The position numbers and the translations under genes are program-made. 64,000 bases of DNA from Rahnella laticis (lineage in GTDB: Bacteria > Pseudomonadota > Gammaproteobacteria > Enterobacterales > Enterobacteriaceae), in the NCBI RefSeq assembly GCF_015644585.1, contig NZ_JADOBI010000006.1, positions 1 to 64,000 on the forward strand, in the 5' to 3' direction. How positions within the stretch are numbered: position 1 is the stretch's first letter; every line of letters begins with the position of its first letter. Positions 1 to 10,418 of this stretch are shown one piece after another. Under the pieces are notes generated by a model that saw only the letters and a list, made by a program, of their open reading frames with translations, was not told the DNA's origin and did not search any database.

Positions 1-18
1 GATCAAACTCTTCAATTA
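1..18 (-). rRNA. 16S rRNA, first ~18 nt only (rrnD-type operon)
   Basis: The first bases are the reverse complement of the 16S rRNA 5-prime end (AATTGAAGAGTTTGATC). The rest of the gene lies outside the window to the left. The boundary follows E. coli 16S numbering, where the first base of the window is about nucleotide 18. The position next to yrdA and the P1 sequence match the rrnD operon of E. coli. Confidence 0.9.
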
Positions 19-230
19 AAAGTTCGATTTGCTTAAACAAGTTAAGCGGTGCTCAAAGTTTACTTTCGTAATAATTCAACTAAATGAATTACTGCTTGGT
101 CACTCTAAGACTTGATATTTTTTGCCACCGAGGTGGCTGATATCGTCTTGTGAGTGCCCACACAGATTGTCTGATAAATTGTTAAAGAGCAGTGAGTTAC
201 GCGCTTTCGCTTGCTAACTCGAGGTGGCGT
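19..230 (-). other. rRNA operon leader RNA with boxA
   Basis: This is the transcribed leader between P2 and the 16S gene, on the minus strand. A boxA antitermination signal, TGCTCTTTAACAATTTATC, lies at 173-191 read leftward. The NusB/S10 antitermination complex loads there in rrn operons. The AT-rich stretch from 19 to about 120 should include the 16S 5-prime flank that pairs with the 3-prime flank in the RNase III stem; the partner is not in the window. No protein gene is seen. Confidence 0.85.
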
Positions 231-258
231 ATATTACGCTTTCCTCACTCAGTGTCAA
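231..258 (-). promoter_or_regulatory. rrn P2 promoter
   Basis: Read leftward there is a perfect -35 TTGACA (253-258), a 16-bp spacer and -10 TAATAT (231-236). The 16-bp spacing and the position about 120 bp downstream of P1 are typical of rrn P2. Confidence 0.85.
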
Positions 259-350
259 CCGTTTATTTCATCCGGTTGCCGCTGTTTTTAATCTTTCCGA
301 CCCGGTCACTTCGTGATGTTGTTCACGTTGTTCCCTGTCGATGGAGCGGC

Positions 351-420
351 ATTATAGGGATCCGATTTTTTTGCACAAGCCTTTTTTTGAATAAAAGGAT
401 CGACTGCGTATTTTTCGACC
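351..420 (-). promoter_or_regulatory. rrn P1 promoter with UP element
   Basis: Read leftward, -35 TTGTGC (373-378), a 16-bp spacer and -10 TATAAT (351-356). The A/T-rich stretch at about 379-400 is a good UP element for the alpha C-terminal domain. The -35/spacer/-10 block closely resembles E. coli rrnD P1 as I recall it. Fis sites would be expected at 400-530 but I cannot assign them with confidence. Confidence 0.85.
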
Positions 421-542
421 CTTTCGCGGAGATCTCGTTCGATCCGCTGGTTTTGGCACCGATCTTACCGCCCCTGAATTGGTATTTCCCAAAGCCAGGA
501 CTATATTGCCAAGGTTAAAACTCAATTATGAGGTACTTACCT

Positions 543-1082
543 ATGTCTCAGGCTTTGCGCTCTTATCAGGGGTTAACGCCAACATTGGGCGAAAGGGTGA
601 TGGTGGATCCTTCCAGTGTTGTTATCGGGGATGTCGATCTCGCGGATGATGTCAGTATCTGGCCGCTGGTTGTCATACGCGGTGATGTAAATAGTGTGTC
701 GGTGGGTTGCAGATCGAATGTGCAAGATGGCAGCGTGCTGCATGTTACTCATCAGTCCCGTCAGAATCCTGAAGGGCATCCTCTTATTATTGGCGAGGAC
801 GTCACGGTCGGGCATAAAGCAATGTTGCATGGTTGTGCGATCGGGAACCGGGTTCTGGTAGGAATGGGATCGATACTGCTGGATGGAGCAATCATAGAAG
901 ATGATGTAATGATTGGCGCAGGAAGTCTGGTTCCCCCAGGAAAGCGGCTCGAAAGTGGCTATCTCTATTTAGGAAGCCCGGTTAAGCAGATCCGCGAACT
1001 GACCGCCGATGAACTTGCGGGGCTGACCTACTCTTCAAATAACTATGTCACATGGAAAGATGTCTATCTGGCGAGTAAATAG
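543..1082 (+). CDS. yrdA: YrdA, gamma-carbonic-anhydrase-like hexapeptide protein
   Basis: 179 residues of the left-handed beta-helix (hexapeptide repeat) family related to gamma carbonic anhydrase. The three histidines that bind metal in this family are seen in the segments LHVTH, VGHKAMLHG. The true reaction of YrdA is not settled. The start at 543 is preferred over an in-frame ATG at 528, because GAGG at 530-533 is well spaced for 543 and YrdA homologues begin at MSxxLRxY. It is divergent from the rRNA operon. E. coli has a small gene, yrdB, between yrdA and aroE; it is absent here. Confidence 0.93.
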   Translation: MSQALRSYQGLTPTLGERVMVDPSSVVIGDVDLADDVSIWPLVVIRGDVNSVSVGCRSNVQDGSVLHVTHQSRQNPEGHPLIIGEDVTVGHKAMLHGCAIGNRVLVGMGSILLDGAIIEDDVMIGAGSLVPPGKRLESGYLYLGSPVKQIRELTADELAGLTYSSNNYVTWKDVYLASK

Positions 1083-1087
1083 TTAAC

Positions 1088-1125
1088 GAGCCTGGACAGC
1101 TTATGCAACAAGACTGTTCAGGCTC
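1088..1125. terminator. Bidirectional terminator between yrdA and aroE
   Basis: A 12-bp stem, GAGCCTGGACAG (1088-1099) with CTGTTCAGGCTC (1114-1125), holds one G-U pair and is followed by a short T run. It sits between two convergent genes. Confidence 0.75.
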
Positions 1126-1131
1126 TTTCAG

Positions 1132-1950
1132 TTAGCCCAGTAAATCTTGTTTTAACTGCGCCAGCACGGGTTCAATTTCCGGCATAATACCGTGCCATAA
1201 ATAGAAGGCGTGAGCGGCCTGTCCCACCAGCATTCCCAAACCATCAGCATAGTGCGTCACACCGTTGTCTTTCACCCACTGAAGAAAAGGCGTCAGACCG
1301 GCCTGATAATACATATCGTAAACGCGCGTCTGTGCAGTGAAAACCTGCTCAGAGATTGCCGGGATTTCACCATTAATACCTGATGCCGTCGCATTAATAA
1401 TCAGATCGAATTTCTCGCTGGCCAGATCGCTGAACGTAAGAGCCCGGATATCACCTTTGCTCTCGAAAATATGACTGAGATGTTGTGCACGTTCAAAAGT
1501 ACGGTTAGTGACGACAACAGAACACCCGTAGGATAAAAGCGGAAGGATCACTCCCCGCGCAGCTCCGCCAGCGCCTATCAGCAATACCCGATCGCCGGGC
1601 TGAATAAGCGCCAGACGTTCCAGGTCACTCAACATTCCTATGCCGTCGGTGTTATCCCCGAGCAGTCTTCCGTCTTCAAGTTTTTTGAGAGTATTTACAG
1701 CGCCAGACATCGCTGCGCGGTCGGTCAGTTCATCCGACTCAGCAAATGCGCGCTCTTTGAAAGGCACGGTAATGTTTGCCCCGCTGGCACCCTTTTCAAA
1801 AAAGGATCGCAGCGCTTCTTCAAACTCTTCATTTGGCGCCAGCACCTGTCCATAACTGTGTTCAAGCCCTGTCTGGCTGGCAAACAATGCATGAATACGG
1901 GGGGATTTGCTGTGACTGATTGGATTACCGAACACCGCGAAAGATGGCAT
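1132..1950 (-). CDS. aroE: Shikimate dehydrogenase (NADP+)
   Basis: 272 residues, the usual AroE length. It reduces 3-dehydroshikimate to shikimate with NADPH in the aromatic amino acid pathway. The N-terminal substrate domain has the SHSKSP motif (about 13-18) and the TVPFKE segment with the catalytic lysine. DNTDG with the catalytic aspartate lies near residue 100. The NADP-binding glycine motif GAGGAARG and the NRT phosphate-recognition segment follow. It is last in a leftward operon dprA-smg-yrdD-tsaC-aroE, 12 nt after tsaC. Confidence 0.96.
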   Translation of the reverse strand: MPSFAVFGNPISHSKSPRIHALFASQTGLEHSYGQVLAPNEEFEEALRSFFEKGASGANITVPFKERAFAESDELTDRAAMSGAVNTLKKLEDGRLLGDNTDGIGMLSDLERLALIQPGDRVLLIGAGGAARGVILPLLSYGCSVVVTNRTFERAQHLSHIFESKGDIRALTFSDLASEKFDLIINATASGINGEIPAISEQVFTAQTRVYDMYYQAGLTPFLQWVKDNGVTHYADGLGMLVGQAAHAFYLWHGIMPEIEPVLAQLKQDLLG

Positions 1951-1962
1951 GACTTTCGTTCC

Positions 1963-2532
1963 TTAACCTTGACGAATGAGATCGCCGGTGAGGGCATCCC
2001 TGATTTCAGATGGGTTTTCTCTTCCACCCACCTGGCCGTTAAGCACGGGGAAATCCTCACCAAACTGGAGACGGACTTCATCAGCAAATCGGCAGGGTTC
2101 CTGGCCATTCAGGTTCGCGCTGGTGGAAACCAAAGGTTTTCCAAATTGCTGACAGAGCTCTTTAACCAGCGGGTGATCGGTTACGCGGACCGCCAGCGAC
2201 GAGAAACGTCCAGTCAGCCAGTCAGGTGTAGAGGGTTTTGCAGGCATCACCCAGGTCACCGGTCCAGGCCAAAACGACAAGATATGTTCGAGTTGCTGAT
2301 GGGTTAATGATGAATCATCAATATAAGGGAGAAGTTGCTGATAGTTATCGGCGATTAAAATCAGCCCTTTATCTTTAGGACGTTTTTTAAGAGCCAAAAG
2401 AGACTCAACCGCCTGCTCGCTGTCAGGATCACAACCTAACCCGAATACGGCCTCAGTCGGATAAGCGATAACCTGCTGTTGATGTAATGCTTCAAGTACC
2501 TTTGCAAGTGAGTTTTCTGCTTCTTTATTCAT
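1963..2532 (-). CDS. tsaC: TsaC, threonylcarbamoyl-AMP synthase
   Basis: 189 residues of the YrdC/Sua5 family. It makes threonylcarbamoyl-adenylate from threonine, bicarbonate and ATP, the first step of the universal t6A37 modification of ANN-decoding tRNAs. The signature [13 protein letters not shown] lies near residues 21-33, with the KxRPxxKG segment and STSANLNG behind it. It overlaps the yrdD stop by 8 nt, which suggests translational coupling. Confidence 0.95.
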   Translation of the reverse strand: MNKEAENSLAKVLEALHQQQVIAYPTEAVFGLGCDPDSEQAVESLLALKKRPKDKGLILIADNYQQLLPYIDDSSLTHQQLEHILSFWPGPVTWVMPAKPSTPDWLTGRFSSLAVRVTDHPLVKELCQQFGKPLVSTSANLNGQEPCRFADEVRLQFGEDFPVLNGQVGGRENPSEIRDALTGDLIRQG

Positions 2533-3085
2533 TTTCTTCGTTATCTTTTATTTCTACGGCTTTGCCGCACAGTTTACTGGCACAAAATAGTTTTATACCC
2601 TGCGCCGTTTTCTTTTCCATCAATAAAGGATATTGGCAGTGCACGCACTCGCCGGCAACGGGCTTATTATTGATGGCAAACTGGCAGTCCGGGTAGCGGT
2701 CGCAGGCGTGAAAAACCTTACCAAAGCGAGACTTACGCTGCAGCAGATGTCCTTTGCCGCATTGCGGACAACTGAGGCTGGTTTCTTCGGGTTTATCGAT
2801 GACTTCAATATGGTCGCATTCCGGATACTCGCTGCACCCGATAAACATCCCATAACGTCCCTGGCGAAGCACCAGCGTGGCGCTGCATTTAGGACATAAC
2901 TGCCCATCCAGGATTTTCACAATATGTCCGTCGGCCTGTGATTTCAGGGGGCGGATATATTCGCACTGTGGATAGGATGAACAGCTGAGAAAAGGGCCGT
3001 GGCGACCACTACGGATCACCAGTTCGGCCCCGCATTCCGGACAGGATTCATTTTGCTTCTCAGCAAAAAGTGCTGCATTTGTCAT
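2525..3085 (-). CDS. yrdD: YrdD, topoisomerase-type zinc-ribbon protein
   Basis: 186 residues made almost wholly of zinc ribbons like those at the C-terminus of topoisomerase I. Three clear CPxCG/CPxC ribbons start near residues 15, 63 and 107. A fourth, weaker unit (CVHC ... CASKLC) follows. There is no catalytic topoisomerase domain, so it is a DNA-binding or accessory protein of unproven role. It lies between smg and tsaC in a leftward operon. Confidence 0.9.
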   Translation of the reverse strand: MTNAALFAEKQNESCPECGAELVIRSGRHGPFLSCSSYPQCEYIRPLKSQADGHIVKILDGQLCPKCSATLVLRQGRYGMFIGCSEYPECDHIEVIDKPEETSLSCPQCGKGHLLQRKSRFGKVFHACDRYPDCQFAINNKPVAGECVHCQYPLLMEKKTAQGIKLFCASKLCGKAVEIKDNEENE

Positions 3086-3109
3086 ATGTTACGTTTTACC
3101 TGTTATCTC

Positions 3110-3583
3110 TTAATGCAGATAACCTTCATTAACTTCAAATAACAGCTCTTCCATTTGCTGATATGCACTTTCATATCCGGGAATATTAAAAAGAACCATC
3201 AGCACCACCCACTTAAGATCCTCAAGATCGAATTCTTCAGTGTCCAGAGCCATAACACGATCGATAACCATTTCCCGGGTATCGAAGTTTAAAACCTTTA
3301 TCTGTTCCAGGAACAACAAAAAGCCACGACAACTGCTATCTAACCGGCTCGTTTCCTCGTCGGTGTAAACACGTAATGCTGAAGGATCTGAATCCAGCAT
3401 ATAAGATGGGGTTCCACCCTCTTGCATATCCGCAAGTTTTTCAAGCCAATTCAGCGCATTGTGAATATCAGCCCGGTGAAAACCAGCCTCGGTCAAGTCA
3501 TCCGTTAACCTATCCTCGTCAACACTCATCTCCGCTTCGTTGTGAATGTAAGTTTCAAATAAGTACATTAGTACGTCGAACAT
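3110..3583 (-). CDS. smg: Smg family protein (DUF494)
   Basis: 157 residues of the Smg/DUF494 family, a small acidic, helical protein of unknown function found next to dprA. The start [10 protein letters not shown] at 3583 fits the family and has an AGAGGG ribosome site just upstream; a further upstream ATG at 3607 would add 8 unconserved residues. With this start the gene overlaps the dprA stop by 29 nt. Confidence 0.9.
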   Translation of the reverse strand: MFDVLMYLFETYIHNEAEMSVDEDRLTDDLTEAGFHRADIHNALNWLEKLADMQEGGTPSYMLDSDPSALRVYTDEETSRLDSSCRGFLLFLEQIKVLNFDTREMVIDRVMALDTEEFDLEDLKWVVLMVLFNIPGYESAYQQMEELLFEVNEGYLH

Positions 3584-4724
3584 GGCTTGCCCTCTTAATT
3601 CGGACATAGCCGCCGGATACAGCTGCGATCCATCCTGCTAACTCCAGCTCGAGTAGTTTACCTACCACTTCTGGCACAGGTTGGCCGGCACGTTCGGCGA
3701 CGACGTCAACAGATGTCACCTCATATTCTACGTTAGCCAACACATCAGCAAATGGCAATTCAACTTCGCATTCTTGTGCACAAATAATCGCCTCTGACGC
3801 CTTTGGTGGCTTATCACGGGGTGCTTTTGGCCGTTCGGGAATTGGCAGAGTCGGAAACCAGGTTAAGCCGCTGCCAATATGCTCGGCAATATCGTTAGGT
3901 TCAGTAACCAGGTAAGCGCCCTGTTGGATAAGCCAGTGGGTTCCTTCTGACGTCGGGCTGCCTAGTGGCCCGGGCAAAGCAAAAACCTCTCTTCCCTGTT
4001 CAAGTGCATAACGGGCGGTGATCAACGACCCGCTACGCAACGTTGCTTCAACAACCAGAACGCCCGCGCTGAGACCACTGATAATGCGGTTCCGGCGCGG
4101 AAAGTTGGCCGCTAGTGGCGGCGCCGTCACCAGATGCTCAGAAATCAGCGCCCCACCTTGCTCAAGAATACTGTCGGCTAACATCAAATGACGGGATGGA
4201 TAACGTTTCATCAGCCCGCTGCCAAGAACGGCGATAGTTTTTCCCTGCGCCTCTAATGTAGCTTTATGACTTATTCCATCAATTCCCATTGCAAGACCGC
4301 TCGTCACGGTAAAGCCGCTGCTTACCAGCCCGCCGGCAAAAACCTGTGCATATTGTTCACCGTAATGGGAGTAGTGACGGCTTCCCACCATCGCTATTTG
4401 AGGAGATAACAGCAAATCCGGATTTCCTTCGGCGAACAAAATCAATGGCGGAGACGGAATCTGCGCTAACAAAGGCGGGTAGAGCGCACAGCCAAATGTG
4501 ACAAGATATCGGCTATCCCCTTCCAGCCAGTTTAGCGACGCGGATAGCCATTGCTGATTGATATTCCTGAAATCTTCTATTTGCTCCGCGTTAAGCCCGC
4601 ACGAGAATAATTCAGAAGGGCCATAATGCCCCTGGCAGAAGAGTGCCCGAATTATGCCTTCGGCATGGCCAGCATCAAGGCGCCTGACGGCTGATAAACG
4701 TATCCATACTTCCTGTAATGTCAT
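3555..4724 (-). CDS. dprA: DprA/Smf, DNA-processing protein
   Basis: 389 residues. DprA binds single-stranded DNA and loads RecA in natural transformation; its role in enterobacteria that are not known to be competent is unclear. The Rossmann-like core carries [43 protein letters not shown] and [15 protein letters not shown] winged-helix C-terminal domain ends near [17 protein letters not shown] chose MTLQEVW at 4724 because this matches homologue N-termini; an ATG at 4742 is also in frame. First gene of the leftward operon, divergent from def. Confidence 0.92.
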   Translation of the reverse strand: MTLQEVWIRLSAVRRLDAGHAEGIIRALFCQGHYGPSELFSCGLNAEQIEDFRNINQQWLSASLNWLEGDSRYLVTFGCALYPPLLAQIPSPPLILFAEGNPDLLLSPQIAMVGSRHYSHYGEQYAQVFAGGLVSSGFTVTSGLAMGIDGISHKATLEAQGKTIAVLGSGLMKRYPSRHLMLADSILEQGGALISEHLVTAPPLAANFPRRNRIISGLSAGVLVVEATLRSGSLITARYALEQGREVFALPGPLGSPTSEGTHWLIQQGAYLVTEPNDIAEHIGSGLTWFPTLPIPERPKAPRDKPPKASEAIICAQECEVELPFADVLANVEYEVTSVDVVAERAGQPVPEVVGKLLELELAGWIAAVSGGYVRIKRASHVRRTNVLI

Positions 4725-4852
4725 TATCCTGCCTCTGTTCAATGCCTTTCGACGAAGGATTCAATTGGCAGAGGATGCTGTCAATCGGAGCAGGAAATGT
4801 CTAGAATAGAGTCTATATATCTTCAATCAATTGAATAAAGATCCAGAAAAAT

Positions 4853-5365
4853 ATGTCCGTATTACAGATATTACATTTCCCAGACGAGCGGCTTCGCATT
4901 ACTGCAAAACCGGTCAAAGAAGTTAACGCCGAAATTCAGCAGATCGTGGATGATATGTTTGAAACCATGTATGCAGAAGAAGGCATTGGCCTGGCTGCAA
5001 CTCAGGTAGACATTCATCAACGTATTATCGTTATCGATGTCTCTGAAAATCGCGACGAACGACTGGTTCTCATCAATCCTGAGCTGCTGGAAAAAAGCGG
5101 CGAAACCGGTATTGAAGAAGGCTGCCTGTCGATCCCGGATCAACGTGCGCTTGTGCCACGCGCTGAGAAAGTGAAAGTCCGCGCTCTGGATCGTGAGGGT
5201 AAAACCTTCGAACTGGAAGCTGATGACTTACTGGCGATTTGCATCCAGCATGAAATGGATCATCTGGTGGGCAAATTATTCGTGGATTACTTGTCGCCAC
5301 TGAAACGTCAGCGTATTCGCCAGAAGATGGAAAAAATGGCCAAGCTGAACGCGCGGGCTGACTAA
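4853..5365 (+). CDS. def: Peptide deformylase
   Basis: 170 residues. It removes the formyl group from the N-terminal methionine of nascent proteins. All three motifs are present: GIGLAATQ (44-51), EGCLSIP with the metal cysteine C91, and QHEMDHL with H133, E134 and H137. It starts the rightward set def-fmt-rsmB-trkA, divergent from dprA, with 26 nt to fmt. Confidence 0.97.
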   Translation: MSVLQILHFPDERLRITAKPVKEVNAEIQQIVDDMFETMYAEEGIGLAATQVDIHQRIIVIDVSENRDERLVLINPELLEKSGETGIEEGCLSIPDQRALVPRAEKVKVRALDREGKTFELEADDLLAICIQHEMDHLVGKLFVDYLSPLKRQRIRQKMEKMAKLNARAD

Positions 5366-5390
5366 TATTCGAGTAACACAGGACACTGCT

Positions 5391-6326
5391 TTGCGGATCA
5401 TATTTGCCGGTACCCCAGACTTCGCAGCGCGTCATCTTGACGCGCTTTTGTCATCAGAACATCAGGTTGTGGGTGTATTTACCCAACCCGACCGCCCGGC
5501 CGGCCGTGGTAATAAGCTGACGGCAAGCCCGGTAAAAATGCTGGCACTTGCTCATGATATTCCCGTGTTTCAGCCGAAATCTTTGCGCCCTGAAGAAAAC
5601 CAGACACTGGTGTCCGATTTGGAAGCTGATGTGATGGTGGTCGTAGCTTATGGCCTGATTCTCCCTAAAGCTGTGCTTGATATGCCTAAACTGGGCTGCA
5701 TTAACGTGCACGGTTCCCTGTTGCCACGCTGGCGTGGTGCCGCGCCGATTCAGCGTTCCTTGTGGGCGGGCGATGCTAAAACCGGTATCACTATCATGCA
5801 GATGGACGTGGGTCTGGACACCGGCGACATGCTGCATAAAGTGGAATGTGACATTCTTCCGGAAGATACCAGTGCATCCCTGTACAACAAACTGGCTGAG
5901 CTCGGCCCTGAAGGTATGCTTGAAACGCTCGGGCAGCTGGCGAACGGCACGGCTCAACCAGAAGTTCAGAACGAAGAGCTCGTTACGTACGCTGAAAAGC
6001 TGAGCAAAGAGGAAGCCCGCTTAGACTGGACGCTTTCCGCAGACCAGCTGGAACGTTGTATACGTGCATTTAATCCGTGGCCTGTCAGTTTCTTTATGAT
6101 TGACGACCAGCCCGTAAAAGTCTGGTCAGCTGAAAGTTTGCCTGCAAGCCATAGCACCCTGCCCGGCACCATTGTTTCTGCAGATAAAAAGGGGATCCAG
6201 GTTGCTACGTCTGACGGCATCCTGAATATCACCCAGTTGCAACCTTCAGGTAAAAAAGCAATGTCCGCACAGGACTTGCTGAACTCTCGTCGTGAATGGT
6301 TTATCGAAGGCTCTCGTTTAGCCTGA
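5391..6326 (+). CDS. fmt: Methionyl-tRNA formyltransferase
   Basis: 311 residues. It formylates Met-tRNA-fMet with 10-formyl-tetrahydrofolate. The catalytic domain shows [27 protein letters not shown] with catalytic N and H, and the [11 protein letters not shown] loop; the C-terminal OB-like domain binds tRNA. The start is a TTG at 5391, with AGGA at 5380-5383 as ribosome site; no ATG or GTG fits upstream in frame. Functionally paired with the upstream def. Confidence 0.95.
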   Translation: MRIIFAGTPDFAARHLDALLSSEHQVVGVFTQPDRPAGRGNKLTASPVKMLALAHDIPVFQPKSLRPEENQTLVSDLEADVMVVVAYGLILPKAVLDMPKLGCINVHGSLLPRWRGAAPIQRSLWAGDAKTGITIMQMDVGLDTGDMLHKVECDILPEDTSASLYNKLAELGPEGMLETLGQLANGTAQPEVQNEELVTYAEKLSKEEARLDWTLSADQLERCIRAFNPWPVSFFMIDDQPVKVWSAESLPASHSTLPGTIVSADKKGIQVATSDGILNITQLQPSGKKAMSAQDLLNSRREWFIEGSRLA

Positions 6327-6339
6327 CCCTTCCGACTAC

Positions 6340-6358
6340 GCCCGATATTTCGTCGGGC
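6340..6358 (+). terminator. Weak hairpin between fmt and rsmB
   Basis: GCCCGA (6340-6345) pairs with TCGGGC (6353-6358) and is followed by the weak tract CTTATCTTTCT. It may act as a partial terminator within the def-fmt-rsmB-trkA unit. Confidence 0.45.
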
Positions 6359-6400
6359 CTTATCTTTCTGATAATGCTGATCCATTCAGCCATTTGAACA

Positions 6401-7690
6401 ATGAAAACAGCCTATAATCTTCGTAGTATTGCAGCTCAAGCCATCAGTCAGGTTTTAGACAAAGGCCTGTCTTTGTCGACGGTCCTTCCCAGTTTGCAGA
6501 AAAATATTTCAGAAAAAGATCGCGGATTGTTGCAGGAATTATGTTTCGGCACACTGAGGGTATTGCCTCAGCTCGAATGGTGCCTGCAACAACTCATGGC
6601 AAAACCGTTGACGGGAAAGCAACGGACACTGCATTACTTACTGATGGTTGGCCTGTATCAGCTGATATACACGCGCATTCCCGCTCACGCAGTGTTGGCA
6701 GAAACTGTTGATGGTGCTGTGGCACTAAAGCGCCCTCAGCTAAAAGGTCTGATCAACGGCGTTCTTCGTCAGTTCCAGCGTCAGCAGGAAGAATTACTGC
6801 AACGTATGGCCAATAACGACAGCCGCTATCTCCATCCGAGCTGGCTTCTTAATCGTCTGAAGAAAGCCTATCCCGACGACTGGGAAAGCATTGTTGATGC
6901 CAACAATCAAAGACCGCCTATGTGGCTACGCGTAAACCGCATACACAATACCCGCGACGATTATCTTCTATTGTTGAATGAAGCGCAGATTGAAGCCGTT
7001 CTACATCCTGAATATTCCGATGCACTGCGTCTGATCACGCCTTGTCAGGTCAGTCTGCTCCCAGGATTTTCCGAAGGATGGGTGACGGTTCAGGACGCTT
7101 CTGCACAAGGCAGCGTTGATCTGCTGGATCCGCAGGATGGCGAGATGATCCTTGATTTGTGCTGCGCGCCTGGCGGTAAAACAACCCACATATTGGAAGC
7201 AGCGCCTAAGTCTCATGTGATGGCTGTGGACGTGGATGAACAACGCCTGAAGCGTGTTCATGAGAATCTGCAGCGTTTAAAACTTAATGCGGAAGTGAAG
7301 CAAGGCGATGGACGTGAGCCACAAGCTTGGGCGGGCGAGCGTATCTTTGACCGCATTCTGCTGGATGCGCCGTGTTCGGCGACCGGTGTTATCCGCCGGC
7401 ATCCCGACATAAAGTGGCTACGCAGAGACAGCGATATTACTGAGCTGGCGGGCTTGCAAAAAGAAATCCTGGAAGCCGTCTGGCCACGCCTTAAAAGCAA
7501 GGGTGTAATGGTTTACGCAACATGCTCAGTTTTGCCCGAAGAAAATTGCCTGCAAATAGCGGAATTTCTTAAATCTCACCCGGATGCGGCGCTGGTTGAG
7601 ACAGGCACGACGGAAAAACCAGGCAGGCAAAACCTTCCGCACGCCGAAGATGGCGATGGATTCTATTACGCTAAACTGATCAAAAGCTGA
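6401..7690 (+). CDS. rsmB: RsmB, 16S rRNA m5C967 methyltransferase
   Basis: 429 residues, the E. coli length. It methylates cytosine 967 of 16S rRNA using S-adenosylmethionine. An N-terminal NusB-like RNA-binding domain (about 1-140) precedes a Rossmann methyltransferase. The SAM motif [12 protein letters not shown] lies near residue 252. The two cysteines of the RNA m5C family are in DAPCSATG and in [11 protein letters not shown], the second being the nucleophile. Lies between fmt and trkA. Confidence 0.96.
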   Translation: MKTAYNLRSIAAQAISQVLDKGLSLSTVLPSLQKNISEKDRGLLQELCFGTLRVLPQLEWCLQQLMAKPLTGKQRTLHYLLMVGLYQLIYTRIPAHAVLAETVDGAVALKRPQLKGLINGVLRQFQRQQEELLQRMANNDSRYLHPSWLLNRLKKAYPDDWESIVDANNQRPPMWLRVNRIHNTRDDYLLLLNEAQIEAVLHPEYSDALRLITPCQVSLLPGFSEGWVTVQDASAQGSVDLLDPQDGEMILDLCCAPGGKTTHILEAAPKSHVMAVDVDEQRLKRVHENLQRLKLNAEVKQGDGREPQAWAGERIFDRILLDAPCSATGVIRRHPDIKWLRRDSDITELAGLQKEILEAVWPRLKSKGVMVYATCSVLPEENCLQIAEFLKSHPDAALVETGTTEKPGRQNLPHAEDGDGFYYAKLIKS

Positions 7691-7750
7691 TTGTTTACTA
7701 TTAATGCTACTTACTCAGGCTGAAATCTTCGAAGCCAAGCAGAGAGTCAT

Positions 7751-9127
7751 ATGAAAATAATAATTCTCGGTGCCGGACAGGTTGGTGGAACACTCGCTGA
7801 AAATCTGGTGGGTGAAAACAACGACATTACCGTTGTCGATACCAACACCGTTCGGTTACGTCAGCTTCAGGACAAATTTGACCTGCGCGTTGTGCAGGGA
7901 CATGGCTCTCACCCACGTGTACTCCGCGAAGCCGGAGCTGAAGATGCCGATATGTTGGTGGCGGTGACTAATTCCGACGAAACCAACATGGTAGCATGTC
8001 AGATTGCATATTCGCTTTTCAATACCCCAAACCGCATCGCACGCATCCGCTCCACGGAATACATCCGTGAATCCGAAAAGCTTTTCCATCCTGAAGCTGT
8101 GCCGATTGACCATCTGATTTCGCCTGAGCAATTAGTTACCGATTACATCTACAAATTAATCGAGTATCCGGGAGCACTTCAGGTTGTGAACTTTGCAGAA
8201 GGGAAAGTGAGCATTGCCGCGGTGAAAGCCTATTATGGCGGCCCTCTGGTAGGCAATGCGCTCTCTTCAATGCGTGAACATATGCCGCACATCGAAACTC
8301 GCGTTGCGGCAATTTTCCGCCAGGACCGTCCGATTCGTCCTCAGGGCTCAACTATTATTGAAGCCGGTGATGAAGTGTTCTTTGTGGCCGCCTCTCAGCA
8401 CATCCGTGCGGTTATGAGCGAACTTCAACGGCTGGAAAAACCGTATAAGCGGATCATGATTGTCGGCGGCGGCAATGTGGGTGCCGGGCTGGCTCAGAAG
8501 CTTGAGAAGAATTACAGCGTAAAACTGATCGAACGCGATCAGCAGCGTGCAGCTGAACTGGCCGAGTTGCTGCAGGACACGATCGTCTTCTACGGCGATG
8601 CTTCTGATCAGGAGTTGTTAGCGGAAGAACATATCGAACAAGTCGATGTGTTTATTGCGATTACCAATGATGATGAAGCAAACATCATGTCGGCGATGCT
8701 TGCAAAGCGTATGGGTGCCAAAAAAGCGATGGTTCTCATTCAGCGCAGCGCGTATGTGGACCTGGTGCAAGGAAGCGTGATTGATATTGCGATTTCACCT
8801 CAGCAGGCAACGATTTCAGCACTGCTTGGACACGTCAGAAAAGCAGATATCGTCAGCGTTTCGTCATTACGCCGTGGTGTAGCCGAAGCTATTGAGGCGA
8901 TTGCACATGGCGATGAGACAACCTCTAAAGTTGTTGGTCGTACGGTAGAGCAAATTAAATTGCCGCCAGGTACGACTATCGGCGCGATCGTCCGTGGGAA
9001 TGACGTCATCATTGCTAATGGAAACAGCAGGATCCAGCAAGGTGATCATGTGGTGATGTTCATTACAGATAAGAAATTTGTCAGGGATGTGGAACGTTTG
9101 TTCCAACCTAGCCCATTCTTCTTATAA
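7751..9127 (+). CDS. trkA: TrkA, NAD-binding regulator of Trk K+ uptake
   Basis: 458 residues, the E. coli length. This peripheral membrane protein gates TrkG/TrkH potassium channels. It has two RCK units, each an NAD-binding Rossmann domain plus an RCK-C lobe. The glycine motifs are ILGAGQVGG near residue 5 and [10 protein letters not shown] near 237. It ends the def-fmt-rsmB-trkA set; the TrkH partner is not in the window. Confidence 0.96.
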   Translation: MKIIILGAGQVGGTLAENLVGENNDITVVDTNTVRLRQLQDKFDLRVVQGHGSHPRVLREAGAEDADMLVAVTNSDETNMVACQIAYSLFNTPNRIARIRSTEYIRESEKLFHPEAVPIDHLISPEQLVTDYIYKLIEYPGALQVVNFAEGKVSIAAVKAYYGGPLVGNALSSMREHMPHIETRVAAIFRQDRPIRPQGSTIIEAGDEVFFVAASQHIRAVMSELQRLEKPYKRIMIVGGGNVGAGLAQKLEKNYSVKLIERDQQRAAELAELLQDTIVFYGDASDQELLAEEHIEQVDVFIAITNDDEANIMSAMLAKRMGAKKAMVLIQRSAYVDLVQGSVIDIAISPQQATISALLGHVRKADIVSVSSLRRGVAEAIEAIAHGDETTSKVVGRTVEQIKLPPGTTIGAIVRGNDVIIANGNSRIQQGDHVVMFITDKKFVRDVERLFQPSPFFL

Positions 9128-9251
9128 ATTGATGAATTTCCGATAATATATGGCGTTAAGCAGGATTCAGTAGAGAACTTTTGTAGCGAAGACGCGACAA
9201 ATGGTCTTTACTTGGTTGGACACATTTGATGAATTTGCCAAGGAGTATTTT

Positions 9252-9668
9252 ATGAGTTTTATGAAAGAGTTTCGTGAATTTGCCATGCGTGGCAACGTGG
9301 TCGACCTTGCCGTCGGTGTAATCATTGGTGCAGCCTTCGGCAAGATAGTGTCATCATTTGTTGCTGATATTATTATGCCACCACTGGGTTTACTCATTGG
9401 TGGAGTCGATTTCAAGCAATTCGCTTTTGTACTCAGAGACGCACAAGGAACGGTGCCGGCAGTCGTAATGCATTACGGTGTGTTTATCCAAAATATTTTT
9501 GATTTCGTCATTGTTGCTTTGGCAATCTTCTGCGCAATCACTCTGATGAACAAAATGCGCCGTAAACAGGAAGATGTTCCTGCGGCACCACCGAAACCGA
9601 CTGCGGAAGAAACTTTGCTGGCAGAAATTCGTGATCTGCTTAAAGAGCAGCAAACACCGAGATTGTAA
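9252..9668 (+). CDS. mscL: MscL, large-conductance mechanosensitive channel
   Basis: 138 residues. Forms a homopentameric pore in the inner membrane that opens on osmotic downshock. Seen are the amphipathic N-terminal [15 protein letters not shown], pore helix TM1 rich in small residues ([15 protein letters not shown]), TM2 (about 76-98) and a charged C-terminal helix ending [12 protein letters not shown]. The start at 9252 has AAGGAG just upstream; an in-frame ATG at 9201 has no family support. Convergent with arfA. Confidence 0.96.
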   Translation: MSFMKEFREFAMRGNVVDLAVGVIIGAAFGKIVSSFVADIIMPPLGLLIGGVDFKQFAFVLRDAQGTVPAVVMHYGVFIQNIFDFVIVALAIFCAITLMNKMRRKQEDVPAAPPKPTAEETLLAEIRDLLKEQQTPRL

Positions 9669-9698
9669 CAAAGAAGAAAGTTGCTATTGCTTTCAGTT

Positions 9699-9899
9699 TT
9701 AGAAGGGCAGGGTTGAATATTCGATTAAACGCTCAACACTGCCCTCCATATAATTCCCTTTCCCATTTTCTTCTTTTCTACGATAACTTCCCTTACCCTT
9801 TAGATTCTTTTCAATACGCTGCTTAAACAATGGATCATGAAGAAGAGCCTGCAAGGCATTATCCTGAATGGTCCCTTTTTGGTGCTTATATTGAGTCAT
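9699..9899 (-). CDS. arfA: ArfA, alternative ribosome-rescue factor
   Basis: 66 residues as written. ArfA frees ribosomes stalled on mRNAs without a stop codon by recruiting RF2, as a backup to tmRNA. The core KGTIQDNALQALLHDPLFKQR and the KGKGSY segment match the family. The start MTQYKHQKG at 9899 fits homologues; longer in-frame starts do not. A strong hairpin at 9704-9745 lies within the last codons. In E. coli a similar hairpin causes cleavage or stop of the mRNA inside the gene, so that functional ArfA is made only when tmRNA fails. Confidence 0.88.
   Translation of the reverse strand: MTQYKHQKGTIQDNALQALLHDPLFKQRIEKNLKGKGSYRRKEENGKGNYMEGSVERLIEYSTLPF
9704..9745. terminator. Hairpin inside the 3-prime end of arfA
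   Basis: AGGGCAG (9704-9710) pairs with CTGCCCT (9739-9745). After one mismatch, GTTGA (9712-9716) pairs with TCAAC (9733-9737), giving a 12-bp interrupted stem. For arfA it is the expected RNase III or terminator hairpin. For the convergent mscL it can also act as a terminator. Confidence 0.8.
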
Positions 9900-9999
9900 A
9901 ACTCCCTCGTTCTTTAGAAATGCAACATGGCTAAATTGCCAGCGCATAATACTGCGTTTAATTTCCAACCGGTAGCACTTTTCAAAGTTCTTGAGCAGA

Positions 10000-10416
10000 T
10001 TAGATCACTTTTCCTGCCCCATCTTCAAGCGCCTCTAATATTGAACAACTCTCACTGGTATGCGCAGAACCACAGCAGGCAGCACTCAATCTTTTCAAAG
10101 ATTCACGCATCCGGGTGAGCTCTTGTAATTTGAGCTCAACCTCAGCCAGACGCTCATCAACGATAGACTTTGATTCCTGACATGTATGATGTTCAGGATC
10201 GACCCGAATCGAAAGCAATTCTTTAATTGCTTCAAGCGTAAACCCGGTAGACTTTGCATACCGAATGAAACGCAACCGTTGTAAGTCGTTTTCATCATAT
10301 TGACGATAACCGGAGGTAGTTCGTAAACCCGCTGCCATCATTTGCTGTTTTTCATAATAACGAACAGTATCTGTAGAGACCCCCGCCAAAGCAGCTAGCT
10401 CACCAATTTTATACAT
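10000..10416 (-). CDS. zntR: ZntR, zinc-responsive MerR-type activator
   Basis: 138 residues. In E. coli ZntR activates zntA, a Zn/Cd/Pb exporting ATPase, by untwisting a 20-bp-spaced promoter; zntA is not in the window. The MerR helix-turn-helix is at about 1-37, with VRYYEKQ. A long dimer helix and the metal loop follow. Metal ligands C79, C114, C115, H119 and C124 are all present at E. coli positions. ATG at 10416 is chosen because AGAGGT is 8 nt upstream; a GTG at 10422 is too close to it. Begins just after the yhdN stop. Confidence 0.94.
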   Translation of the reverse strand: MYKIGELAALAGVSTDTVRYYEKQQMMAAGLRTTSGYRQYDENDLQRLRFIRYAKSTGFTLEAIKELLSIRVDPEHHTCQESKSIVDERLAEVELKLQELTRMRESLKRLSAACCGSAHTSESCSILEALEDGAGKVI

Positions 10417-10418
10417 AT

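Noticed and set aside
192-518. 108-codon open frame in the rRNA leader
   Set aside because: It lies across P1, P2 and boxA of the rRNA operon on the opposite strand and shows no protein-family features.
528-542. Upstream ATG of yrdA at 528
   Set aside because: It overlaps the ribosome site of the ATG at 543, and homologues begin at the latter.
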